A stretch of 29,078 nucleotides of DNA from SIG575 sp045632485 (GTDB lineage Bacteria; Bacillota; Clostridia; Oscillospirales; Acutalibacteraceae). The translations under genes and the position numbers were made by a program. Of the stretch, positions 15,283 through 22,508 are shown piece by piece. The stretch's first letter is position 1; each line of letters opens with the position of its first letter. A model generated the notes under the pieces. It was not told where the DNA came from. It saw only the letters and a list, made by a program, of their open reading frames with translations, and searched no databases. The stretch lies in assembly GCA_045632485.1 (NCBI GenBank), contig JAZQWT010000071.1, positions 1 to 29,078 of the forward strand, given 5' to 3'.

Positions 15283-16398
15283 TTATACATATCTGTTAAT
15301 ACCGAAAAGGTTTTTGAAAAATGAAACAAATTTCATCCAGAAGTTTGAAGCAACCTCGAACCTGATTCTGTCAACATACTGTTTTCCGTCTGTATCGGTA
15401 ACAATCACGCTGACATCCATAACTCCTGAACCGTTTGATATTGCATCGCAGGACTTTGAGTCTTCTGAAACCTTAAGAATTACTGCGTCAGTTTCTTTAT
15501 ACTCCCATCTCGGTTCATCCCATTCTACTGCCTTCCATTCAATAGAAGCAACATCAACATTATCTGCAATTTCTGTGTTTAATTTTAATTTATCACCAAA
15601 TTTCAGAACATCAACTTCGTTGGCAATAATCTCAGCGGTTCTGTTCATATCGTAGTTGAAATGAACAATCAGTCTCTGAATCCATGCTGTTGAATCAAGC
15701 TGTGATATTTTTTCATTCCATTGTTCTTCTGTACCCTCGAAATAAATGTTTTTCAGATTTTCAGAGTCGCTGAACATTTCAACAGCAGCTATGTCTGCAT
15801 ATCTGGGGATTATTGCATTTTCAAGTGCTGTGCAGCCTGAAATGCAGGATGAACTGAGCTGTGAACAATATTCAGGTACTGTCATCGTTTTGAGATTTTC
15901 ACAATCATTGAATGCGGCTGAATACATAACCCTGAGACTTGCAGGCAACACGACTGTTTCGAGAGAATTACATTCCTGAAAAGCCTTCTGTGCAATAATC
16001 TCTACCGTTGCGGGAATTTCTATGCTTTTAAGTGCAGTACAGCGGTCAAAAGCATTTATACGAATTCTCTTGATTCCTTCGGGAAGCTTTATGCTTTCAA
16101 GATGTGTCAGACCCTGAAAGGCGTATTTTCCGATTACTTCTACCTCACCGATAACCTCAGCTGTTTTAATGTATTGATAATGTTCTCTCCACGGTGATGT
16201 ATAGTGGTCAAAATAGTCTGATGTGCCTCCGGGTGTACCTTCAACCTGAAGATGTCCTGTTTCTGTGTCAAGCGTCCATTTTGTCGATACACCAATGTTA
16301 CCACTGTATATTTTTGCAGAAGAGCAGATTGACAGCATCGGCACAAGACAAATAATTGCCAAAATGACCGCTAAGCCTTTAGTTTTCATTTTTTTCAT
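15283..16398 (-). CDS. Secreted BspA-like leucine-rich-repeat protein
   Basis: This 371-residue exported protein has a signal peptide at 1-28 (basic start, hydrophobic core, SICSSAK). BspA-type LRR_5 repeats cover about 85-220, with the pattern L..I.LP..v..I...AF..C repeated about five times. The first modules are GKYAFQGLTHLESIKLPEGI and NAFDRCTALKSIEIPATVEI, and the last ends in the family-typical IYFEGTEEQWNEKI. Residues about 255-350 look like an Ig-like beta domain, and the tail (352-371) is a Phe/Lys/Trp-rich amphipathic helix. AAGAAGG lies 8 bases before the ATG. BspA-type repeats occur in surface proteins that bind host or microbial ligands; the ligand here is unknown. The gene has its own copy of the ECF-type promoter. 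Confidence 0.88.
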   Translation of the reverse strand: MKKMKTKGLAVILAIICLVPMLSICSSAKIYSGNIGVSTKWTLDTETGHLQVEGTPGGTSDYFDHYTSPWREHYQYIKTAEVIGEVEVIGKYAFQGLTHLESIKLPEGIKRIRINAFDRCTALKSIEIPATVEIIAQKAFQECNSLETVVLPASLRVMYSAAFNDCENLKTMTVPEYCSQLSSSCISGCTALENAIIPRYADIAAVEMFSDSENLKNIYFEGTEEQWNEKISQLDSTAWIQRLIVHFNYDMNRTAEIIANEVDVLKFGDKLKLNTEIADNVDVASIEWKAVEWDEPRWEYKETDAVILKVSEDSKSCDAISNGSGVMDVSVIVTDTDGKQYVDRIRFEVASNFWMKFVSFFKNLFGINRYV

Positions 16399-16455
16399 AA
16401 TTTTTACCTTCTTTCTTAAAGTACAATGAACAACTCTTTGATGAGCTTTTCATAA

Positions 16456-16487
16456 TATAATCAACAAAAATTAAAAATGTAACAAAA
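16456..16487 (-). promoter_or_regulatory. ECF-type promoter, copy A, ahead of the 371-residue LRR gene
   Basis: Leftward the element reads TTTTGTTACATTT, four variable bases, then TTTTTGTTGATTATA. It equals the element at 20923-20954 in 28 of 32 positions with no gaps. The GTTACA block fits an ECF -35 and TTGATTATA a -10, separated by about 15 bp. It lies about 58 bases ahead of the LRR start codon and directly after the stop of the large LRR gene. Confidence 0.7.
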
Positions 16488-16495
16488 TTTTCTTG

Positions 16496-19345
16496 TTATG
16501 TAAAAATTCCTCTGAAAAATGCTCCGACTTTTACAAAGAACGCTTTTATTGAAGAAAACATTCTGCTGAAAAAGTTTTCTGTATCATTCATTTTCACAAT
16601 TTCAAATTCAGCTGACAACGTTCCTGAATAGTTACCAATACCCGTAACTGTTATGGTTGCAGTACCCTCTTTTTTGTTACCTGAATAACTTACTGTATAA
16701 TCCTTGTCCTTACAGAGAAGACCTGAGGAGTCAGTAACAATCACATCAGGCATTATTTCATTTCCTGTGTAAGCCTGGTCTGCAACAGGTGAAATCGTTG
16801 CTGAGGTGATATTTTTTGTAACGATTGAAAACTTTGTTTTGTTTGAAAAAGCTTTGTAATCTCCCTTTCCTTTAACAATAACATCAGCCTCGCCAACATT
16901 GATATTGTTTTCGTATGTAACACCAAAGTCAATGTATTTATGGAGAGGTTCACCTGAAAATGTGACATCAACGGGTGGGGTTATTTTCTTGCCCGTATAA
17001 GTCTGATTCGGTATTGGCGACACAAGGAATGTGCTGACAGTAATACCGTTGTTCAATGCGTATTCGTGGATATAAGAATCCTTAAAACAGACAATTGTAA
17101 GCTTTTCACAACCGTCAAAAGCATCATCAGCAACAGATGTTACACTGTCTGAAATAACGGCAATTTCAAGTGAGTAGCAGTTTTTGAAAGAAGCCTTACC
17201 AATCTGAGAAACTGTGTCGGGAATCACAATTTCTTCAAGAGATTCGCAGTTTTCAAAAGCACCGTAGGTGTCCGATGTTCCGCCGATTGAGGTGATTCCT
17301 GCACCGAGATAAATTTCTTTTATGTTACAACCGTAGAAAGGAGAAGTATCTTTCAAATTTCCGAAGTCAAGTTCTGTATCGTTATGCATATACGGTCCGA
17401 TTGTACAATTCATTGCGTTGAAAAAAACTGTTTCAAGCGCTTTACAGTCAGCGAAAGCACCGTAGCCGATAACCGAAAGATTTTCAGGTATTATAAGCGT
17501 TGATACAGAAGTACTCTCAAAAGCAAAGTTACCGATTTTTTCAATGTATTCGGGCAACTTTATTTTACTGAGACTTTTACATCCATCAAAAGCAAGAGCG
17601 CCGATTTCTTTGAGTTTATCCCCCAATTTTGCCTCAGTAATTTTTGTGCTTCTGAAACAACAATCACCTATATATTCAAGCTGTGACGGGAAATTAACTT
17701 CTGTAAGAGAAGCACACCCTTGAAAAGCACCACTTTCAAGCCGTTTCAGATTGTCGTTAAGTATAACCTTTTTTATATCACAATGCATAAAAGCACATGA
17801 GCCTATTTCTTCAACTGCTGATAAATCAAGCGTTCCCGAAATGCTACAGCTCAGAAAAACACCTGAGCCGATTTTCTTTAGTTTCTGCGAGTAGTTTATT
17901 TTTTCAAGTTTCCGGCAATTGTAAAAAGCTTCGTTACCTATTTTCTCAATGTACCGCATATCAACACTTTTCAGATTTTCACAATTCTTAAAAGCCCCCG
18001 GACCGATTTCTTTTAAACTTTCGGGAAAAGTCAGGCTTGTTATAGATTCACAGTTATAAAATGAAAGCTTGCCAAGTGTATGTAATTGTGAAGAAAAATT
18101 TATATTGTCAAGTGATACACAATCTTCAAATGCCATAAAATGTATTTCTTTTACGCTATCCGGAAAATTAATATTTTCTAATGAGCGGCAACTTTCAAAG
18201 CATTCGTCAGGGATTATTCTGAGCTTTGAGGATAGTTTAACGCTTTTAAGATTTATGTTATAAGCAAAAGCACAAATACCTATTTTTTCAACAGTATCAG
18301 GAATAGTTACGGAAATCCGTTCTTCCGGATACGGTGTTTTAAGATAAGAAAAAGAGAGGGGTGCAAGTTCTGTTACTGTGTGGCCATCCAATTCAGACGG
18401 GATAATAACTTCTTTTTCATTTCCCATATATTGCGTGATAACAGCTTGTGATTTTTCATTAAGGCAATATCTGTAATTTTCTGCTTCGTAAATTTTATTT
18501 GTATTCCGGTTATCTTTGGTGAAAACCTTGTTATTACCGTCAGAATCGCAGTTAAAATAAAAGCCTTTATAGGTCAATAAAACAATTTCAGAGTAATTGA
18601 CATGACCGTTACATACAATTCTTTTCATAGTATTATTGCCTATAAAATCACCACCGAGAAATTGTCCGTTACAAACAACCTCTTCAAGAGATGTGTCATA
18701 ATTCAATTCTACTCTTTCAAAATAAACAGTTGGGGCATTGCATATGATTCTTTTGATTTTCGAGCCTTTGAATTCTCTCAATACAGGCTCGGTAACATTT
18801 TTACCCAGAACAATTTCTTCAATTGCAGTTTCCTGAAAAGAATTCATATTGAAATATACAAGGCTTTCAGGAAGTTTTATTTTTTCCAGCTTAGGGCACT
18901 CAGCAAACGCATAAACTTCAATTCTTTCAAGGCCCTCACTGAAATATACATTCTGCAAATTGTCCATTTCACCAAAAGCTTCTTCGTCGATTGTTTTAAC
19001 AGTTGAAGGAATTGTAACGCTTTTTATTCTTTTGTTGTAAAATCTGTTCGGATGATTTTCAGATTCAGTACTGTTATAAGAGACCTTTCTCCCGGTGCCG
19101 TTAAAGCAATGATTACCGATTTCAGTTACAGGTAAGCCATCTATTTCAGACGGAACAACTACATTTCTGTCTTTTCCCATATAGCTTGTAATTGTAACTT
19201 CACGTCCTAAATTTACAATATATTCATAATCACGCTGTCTTTTAACATCCGCAGCGTTGGCATTAAATACACCTATATCAAGCACAGGAAAGGCTGACAT
19301 CAGCAATGTCAAAAACAGTATGATTGAAATGATTTTCTTTTTCAC
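16496..19345 (-). CDS. Large secreted BspA-like LRR protein with two MBG-like domains
   Basis: This exported protein has 949 residues. The signal peptide (about 1-33) starts with a basic KKK and ends in FNANAAD. Two blocks of LRR_5 (BspA-like) repeats cover roughly 60-230 and 320-765; each unit reads approximately IG..AF..C..L..I.LP..L. The first block is partly degenerate. Two MBG/Ig-like beta domains follow (about 771-845 and 846-918), each with YTG..I.P.V and, in the second, DYTVSYSGN. The last ~25 residues form a Phe-rich amphipathic tail. A GTG at 19345 sits behind GATGAGGTGG and leads straight into the signal peptide. An ATG at 19399 would add 18 residues inside the upstream gene and spoil the signal peptide. 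It is third in the sigma - anti-sigma - LRR operon, 13 bases after the anti-sigma stop. Confidence 0.88.
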   Translation of the reverse strand: MKKKIISIILFLTLLMSAFPVLDIGVFNANAADVKRQRDYEYIVNLGREVTITSYMGKDRNVVVPSEIDGLPVTEIGNHCFNGTGRKVSYNSTESENHPNRFYNKRIKSVTIPSTVKTIDEEAFGEMDNLQNVYFSEGLERIEVYAFAECPKLEKIKLPESLVYFNMNSFQETAIEEIVLGKNVTEPVLREFKGSKIKRIICNAPTVYFERVELNYDTSLEEVVCNGQFLGGDFIGNNTMKRIVCNGHVNYSEIVLLTYKGFYFNCDSDGNNKVFTKDNRNTNKIYEAENYRYCLNEKSQAVITQYMGNEKEVIIPSELDGHTVTELAPLSFSYLKTPYPEERISVTIPDTVEKIGICAFAYNINLKSVKLSSKLRIIPDECFESCRSLENINFPDSVKEIHFMAFEDCVSLDNINFSSQLHTLGKLSFYNCESITSLTFPESLKEIGPGAFKNCENLKSVDMRYIEKIGNEAFYNCRKLEKINYSQKLKKIGSGVFLSCSISGTLDLSAVEEIGSCAFMHCDIKKVILNDNLKRLESGAFQGCASLTEVNFPSQLEYIGDCCFRSTKITEAKLGDKLKEIGALAFDGCKSLSKIKLPEYIEKIGNFAFESTSVSTLIIPENLSVIGYGAFADCKALETVFFNAMNCTIGPYMHNDTELDFGNLKDTSPFYGCNIKEIYLGAGITSIGGTSDTYGAFENCESLEEIVIPDTVSQIGKASFKNCYSLEIAVISDSVTSVADDAFDGCEKLTIVCFKDSYIHEYALNNGITVSTFLVSPIPNQTYTGKKITPPVDVTFSGEPLHKYIDFGVTYENNINVGEADVIVKGKGDYKAFSNKTKFSIVTKNITSATISPVADQAYTGNEIMPDVIVTDSSGLLCKDKDYTVSYSGNKKEGTATITVTGIGNYSGTLSAEFEIVKMNDTENFFSRMFSSIKAFFVKVGAFFRGIFT

Positions 19346-19358
19346 TGTTACCACCTCA

Positions 19359-20348
19359 TCACTTCTTTGAAACTGCAAAGGTGCAGAAACAATCTTCATA
19401 TTCTACGGTTATATTCAGTGTTTCCTTAAAAAGCTTTTTCGTATGCTCGTAACTGACCGCATACTCCCCTTTTTTCAGTTCTCTTTCACTACCGTCACTG
19501 TAAAGGGCATAAACCTGCATTGCGTCACACCTGAATGTTTCAAGGTTCTCTGCAGTAAAATCAAAGGTATCAGGAAAGACCGCATAAATCGAATTAAGTT
19601 TTTTCGTAGATGTGTTTTCAAGAACCCTCACTGTAAGGGTTTCTGTGAAACCATTTGATTTTATTGTTACTGTTTCATATTTTGCTTCTGTTCCGAATGT
19701 TTTTGAAACTTCCACAGTGTAGTCTGTTGGGTGAATGAGTCTTCTTTCACCGTTTATATATTCAGCAAAAACCTTAATTCCCTTTTCGCTGAATTTTTCA
19801 CCCACATAATATTCCGTTCTGAAATCAGGGGTTGTTTCAAGACTGATATTTTCTATTTCAATATTTTCCTGAGTAATCACATCGGTGACTGTCTCTTTTT
19901 CAGTCACTTTTTCTTTTTGGGGAATAGTAGTTTTTTCAGGTGCAGTTGTTGTTTCTTCAAATATCTGTTCAATACTGAAAAAATCAGAAACAAGGCCGGA
20001 GAGAGACTTGATAACAGAAATATTTTCTTCAGTTTTAATCTGTGTGCCGGCAATGAGAATAAGCACTGCAACTGCTGCGGATGCTGCAACAATGCCGACT
20101 TTATTATTTGTTTTTATATTAAGTTTTTTCAGAAATTCCTTGTGTGAAATCACAGGAAGAATCTGTGCCGTATCACCTGAGCGTATTTTATTTATAACCT
20201 CGGCACATTCATCAATGAAATCAAAATCTAAATCATCATCGCTTTCAAAAATTTCATCCATAAGATTTTCAAGCATCATGCAAAGGCTTTCTGCTAAATC
20301 CTCTGTAAAGTCAGGGTGAGTAAGTATTTCCTTATTTACTTTAATCAT
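19359..20348 (-). CDS. Probable membrane anti-sigma factor with extracytoplasmic Ig-like domains
   Basis: This 329-residue single-pass protein has an acidic cytoplasmic N-terminal domain (1-82), one membrane helix (about 84-103), a Thr/Glu-rich linker (about 135-170) and two Ig-like beta domains outside. The first (about 180-245) is Big_3-like (YYVGEKFSEKGIKVFAEY...); the second spans about 255-329. It has no HxxxCxxC zinc motif of classical ZAS anti-sigmas. It is called an anti-sigma because it overlaps the ECF sigma gene by 8 bases and has the usual one-pass topology. The start is the ATG at 20348, behind GGAGG inside the end of the sigma gene; an ATG 21 bases upstream has no such spacing. 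The Ig domains could sense envelope stress or bind a surface ligand; that is inference. Confidence 0.7.
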   Translation of the reverse strand: MIKVNKEILTHPDFTEDLAESLCMMLENLMDEIFESDDDLDFDFIDECAEVINKIRSGDTAQILPVISHKEFLKKLNIKTNNKVGIVAASAAVAVLILIAGTQIKTEENISVIKSLSGLVSDFFSIEQIFEETTTAPEKTTIPQKEKVTEKETVTDVITQENIEIENISLETTPDFRTEYYVGEKFSEKGIKVFAEYINGERRLIHPTDYTVEVSKTFGTEAKYETVTIKSNGFTETLTVRVLENTSTKKLNSIYAVFPDTFDFTAENLETFRCDAMQVYALYSDGSERELKKGEYAVSYEHTKKLFKETLNITVEYEDCFCTFAVSKK

Positions 20349-20916
20349 TCTGTTTTCCTCCCTCTTCAAAGTTAATCGAATAAACCATATCTTTAATCTT
20401 GTTTCTCAGTCGCATAAGCCTCATTGATGCGGCAGGTCTTGAAATTCCTAACATTTCAGATATTTCTTCAACACTGATTTTCTGAATATAGCGTAGATTG
20501 TAAATTTCTTTCTCTTCGGCTGATAAGACATCAATCAGCGTTTTTGCAAACATATCATAGTCAATCAGTTCAAGCCGTTCATTGTATTCCTCATCGGGAA
20601 TGCAAATATTTTCTACACTTTCAAGTGATACTTGCCGCCTCACTTGTTTTGCATCTTTATACCTTTGACGTTTGACAAAATTGTTTGCAGTACGATAGAG
20701 AAAGGTTTTCGGGTCGTCAAATTGGTTACCATCAAGAAGCTTGTTATAGAAAACTATAAATGTTTCCTGAACACAATCGTCTGCCGACTCCCTTGAACCA
20801 TTAAGTCGTGAAAGACAATAGTTAAAAAGCTTCAACCGATATTTGTCATAACACTCCTGCAATTGGGTGTTTATGTATTTCTTTTTGTTTATCGTCCTCA
20901 CTCCTTTCACTTTCAT
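20341..20916 (-). CDS. ECF-family RNA polymerase sigma factor
   Basis: This sigma-70 ECF factor of up to 191 residues has region 2 at about 22-88, with LFNYCLSRLNGSRESADDCV and QETFIVFYNKL recognising the -10, and KTFLYRTANNFVKRQRY at its end. Region 4 at about 128-178 contains LSAEEKEIYNLRYIQKISVE then EISEMLGISRPAASMRLMRL, a helix-turn-helix that reads the -35. The linker has no extra domain. The annotated ATG at 20916 lacks a ribosome site and lies only 6 bases beyond the shared promoter element, so the message may be leaderless. An AAAGGAG sits inside codons 4-6, but only non-standard starts such as ATA follow it at proper distance. First gene of the sigma - anti-sigma - LRR operon. Confidence 0.9.
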   Translation of the reverse strand: MKVKGVRTINKKKYINTQLQECYDKYRLKLFNYCLSRLNGSRESADDCVQETFIVFYNKLLDGNQFDDPKTFLYRTANNFVKRQRYKDAKQVRRQVSLESVENICIPDEEYNERLELIDYDMFAKTLIDVLSAEEKEIYNLRYIQKISVEEISEMLGISRPAASMRLMRLRNKIKDMVYSINFEEGGKQND

Positions 20917-20922
20917 CTACTG

Positions 20923-20954
20923 TATAATCAACAAAAAACGGAAATGTAACAAAA
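20923..20954 (-). promoter_or_regulatory. ECF-type promoter, copy B, ahead of the sigma gene (probable autoregulation)
   Basis: Leftward: TTTTGTTACATTT, variable CCGT, then TTTTTGTTGATTATA. It matches copy A at 16456-16487 with identical spacing and differs only in the four central bases. ECF sigma factors commonly transcribe their own operon, so shared elements in front of the sigma gene and a cell-surface gene are most simply read as its target promoters. Confidence 0.72.
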
Positions 20955-21145
20955 CTTTTTTAAATTCATTATAAACCTGAAAAATATTTTCTGCAATGTA
21001 ATTATTTGTTAGGCAGACGGTTATAAAAAGCTTGATGTTACCAACGTAACTGAACTTCTTAAAAAACACCAATAATCACTATCCCTGTACAATCCATCAC
21101 CGCATAATAACTTATCAGAAAATTGAAAAAATTTTTGTTTTTTTC
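20955..21145. other. Intergenic stretch between the ECF and aromatic operons
   Basis: AT-rich sequence with no gene I can support. It holds a small GTTAC-CAAC-GTAAC inverted repeat (about 21037-21050) and a 20-codon stretch ending in TAA (21013-21075) that reads like a protein C terminus but has no start. It could be the remnant of a lost gene. No T-box core (GGTGG-ACC type) was found. Confidence 0.5.
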
Positions 21146-21174
21146 TTGACTTTTGATTTTCAGAGGAATATAAT
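21146..21174 (+). promoter_or_regulatory. Sigma-A promoter of the aromatic amino acid operon
   Basis: TTGACT (21146-21151), 17-bp spacer, TATAAT (21169-21174). Transcription should begin near 21181, about 25 bases ahead of the leader-peptide ATG and about 230 bases ahead of pheA. Confidence 0.85.
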
Positions 21175-21205
21175 TATGAAAAATTAACTTTTGAAGGTAA
21201 TAAAT

Positions 21206-21325
21206 ATGAACTTGGCTCTTTCATATGCAAGTAAATATTTCTTTGATTTCAGCGTAGTCTTTTATTTTGGCTATGCTTATTTTGCTATGAAAAAGTTACT
21301 TGTGAGAGCACAACAAAGTTTTTAA
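21206..21325 (+). CDS. Phe/Tyr-rich leader peptide of the aromatic operon
   Basis: A 39-codon frame starts with ATG at 21206 behind GAAGG (8-base gap) and ends with TAA at 21325. Residues 7-26 read YASKYFFDFSVVFYFGYAYF: 11 of 20 are Phe or Tyr. There are 7 Phe and 5 Tyr codons in all, and no Trp. It lies between a strong promoter and an intrinsic terminator in front of genes for Phe and Tyr synthesis. Leader peptides with runs of the regulated amino acid are the sensors in classical attenuation: scarce charged tRNA stalls the ribosome and changes RNA folding. The peptide itself need have no function. This role is inferred from composition, position and RNA pairing, all visible here. Confidence 0.85.
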   Translation: MNLALSYASKYFFDFSVVFYFGYAYFAMKKLLVRAQQSF

Positions 21326-21388
21326 AATTACTTGATTTTTTTGACAGTATTTTTAAGCCTCACTTGTAACTCAGCAAGTGAGGTTTTT
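21228..21388 (+). promoter_or_regulatory. Transcription attenuator (regions 1-4) of the aromatic operon
   Basis: Region 1, CAAGTAA (21228-21234, in leader codons 8-10), is exactly complementary to TTACTTG in region 2 (21296-21302). Region 2, GTTACTTGTGAG (21295-21306), pairs with region 3, CTCACTTGTAAC (21359-21370), as 5 bp, a TT/TT mismatch and 5 bp. Region 3, CCTCACTTG (21358-21366), pairs perfectly with region 4, CAAGTGAGG (21375-21383), to form the terminator. Pairing 2:3 destroys the terminator and 1:2 permits it. A ribosome stalled at the early Tyr/Phe codons (from 21236) would cover region 1 and favour 2:3, turning the operon on when Phe or Tyr is scarce. A second TTACTTG at 21328-21334 could compete for region 1. 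Confidence 0.78.
21356..21388 (+). terminator. Leader terminator before pheA
   Basis: GCCTCACTTG, an 8-base loop, CAAGTGAGGT, then TTTT: a stem of at least 9 Watson-Crick pairs followed by five T (21384-21388). It lies 22 bases ahead of the pheA ATG, in an attenuating position rather than at an operon end. Confidence 0.9.
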
Positions 21389-21410
21389 CATTTAGAAAGG
21401 AAGGTCCGAT

Positions 21411-22499
21411 ATGGCAAACAAGTTGGATGAAGCAAGAAAAATTATAAACAGAGTAGATTCTCAGATGGCTGAACTGTTTGCAGAGAGAATAAAAGCTGCC
21501 GAAATGGTTTTTGAATATAAAAAAGAATTCGGACTTCCGATTTCAGACCCGAAAAGAGAAGAAATTGTTATCGAAAAGAATTCTGCTCTCATAGACGATG
21601 AGGTTATCAAAGAATATTATATTGAATACATAAAAAATCTTATGGGCATTTCTCGTGCATATCAGTACCGTATGCAAAACGGACTGAAAGTTGCATACAG
21701 CGGAGTTGAAGGTGCTTTTGCACATATAGCGGCAGGAAAAATTTTCCCTGACAGCAACAGAATTTCATTCAGGGATTTCAAATCTGCATATGATTCGGTT
21801 ATTAATGGTGAAACTGATATAGCGATCCTTCCTATTGAAAACAGCTATGCAGGTGAAGTGGGACAGACAATTGACCTTATTTTTTCAGGCAATCTTTTCA
21901 TTAACGGAATTTACGAGCTTGAAATTCATCAGAATCTTCTCGGCACTCCCGATTCAACTGTTGAAACGATAAAAAAAGTCACAAGTCATCCGCAGGCTCT
22001 CGGTCAGTGCCACGATTATATCAGATTCCGCGGCTTTGATGTTGAAGAGGCTAACAATACAGCAATTGCAGCGAAAACCGTTGCGGATATGAAGAATAAA
22101 TCTCTCGGTGCTATTGCAAGCGTTGAAACTGCAGAGATTTACGGACTTAAAGTGCTTGAAGCAAATATAAATAAAAGCGGTGAAAACACGACACGCTTTG
22201 CAGTGCTTTCAAAAGTAAGAGCTGAATCCCCTGCCCTCACAAGCTCTGTTCTTATGTTTACAGTTAAAAACGAAGCAGGTTCTCTTGCAAATGCCATAAG
22301 CATTATCGGAAAATACGGCTACAATATGACAGCTCTCAGAAGCAGACCTCTGAAAAAACATTCATGGCAGTATTATTTCTATATTGAAATCGACGGCACA
22401 ACAGACAACGAAGACGGACAGAAAATGATAGCTGAATTAAATAATGTGTGCGACAAGCTTAAAATAGCAGGAACATTCGCACCTCACAGCGAAATATAG
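21411..22499 (+). CDS. pheA: Bifunctional chorismate mutase / prephenate dehydratase (P-protein)
   Basis: This enzyme converts chorismate to prephenate and then to phenylpyruvate, the dedicated step to Phe. The 362 residues divide into an AroQ-type chorismate mutase domain (1-~88, with R14, R26 and K37 in the expected helices), a prephenate dehydratase domain (about 92-272, with KVAYSGVEGAFAH, PIENSYAGEV and the catalytic NTTRF at 259-263) and an ACT domain (about 278-355) that normally binds Phe. The ACT motif usually written ESRP reads LRSRP (309-313), so the Glu is replaced by Arg; feedback binding may differ. AGAAAGGAAGG precedes the ATG. First structural gene of the operon, directly after the leader terminator, which fits a Phe/Tyr-sensing attenuator. 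Confidence 0.96.
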   Translation: MANKLDEARKIINRVDSQMAELFAERIKAAEMVFEYKKEFGLPISDPKREEIVIEKNSALIDDEVIKEYYIEYIKNLMGISRAYQYRMQNGLKVAYSGVEGAFAHIAAGKIFPDSNRISFRDFKSAYDSVINGETDIAILPIENSYAGEVGQTIDLIFSGNLFINGIYELEIHQNLLGTPDSTVETIKKVTSHPQALGQCHDYIRFRGFDVEEANNTAIAAKTVADMKNKSLGAIASVETAEIYGLKVLEANINKSGENTTRFAVLSKVRAESPALTSSVLMFTVKNEAGSLANAISIIGKYGYNMTALRSRPLKKHSWQYYFYIEIDGTTDNEDGQKMIAELNNVCDKLKIAGTFAPHSEI

Positions 22500-22508
22500 G
22501 AGTTTATT

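Noticed and set aside
15276..15329. Longer version of the small leftward frame, starting at a TTG
   Set aside because: The added part lies inside the LRR gene's last codons and has no ribosome site.
16496..19345. LPXTG sorting signal or S-layer homology domain on the large LRR protein
   Set aside because: The C terminus lacks LPXTG plus a hydrophobic anchor and SLH repeats; it ends in a Phe-rich amphipathic tail instead.
21013..21075. 20-codon stretch that reads like a protein C terminus (ADGYKKLDVTNVTELLKKHQ)
   Set aside because: There is a stop directly upstream and no start codon or ribosome site; at most a remnant.
20955..21410. T-box riboswitch or other tRNA-sensing leader for the aromatic operon
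   Set aside because: No T-box core sequence or long stem I with a specifier loop is visible; the leader peptide and simple hairpins explain the space better.
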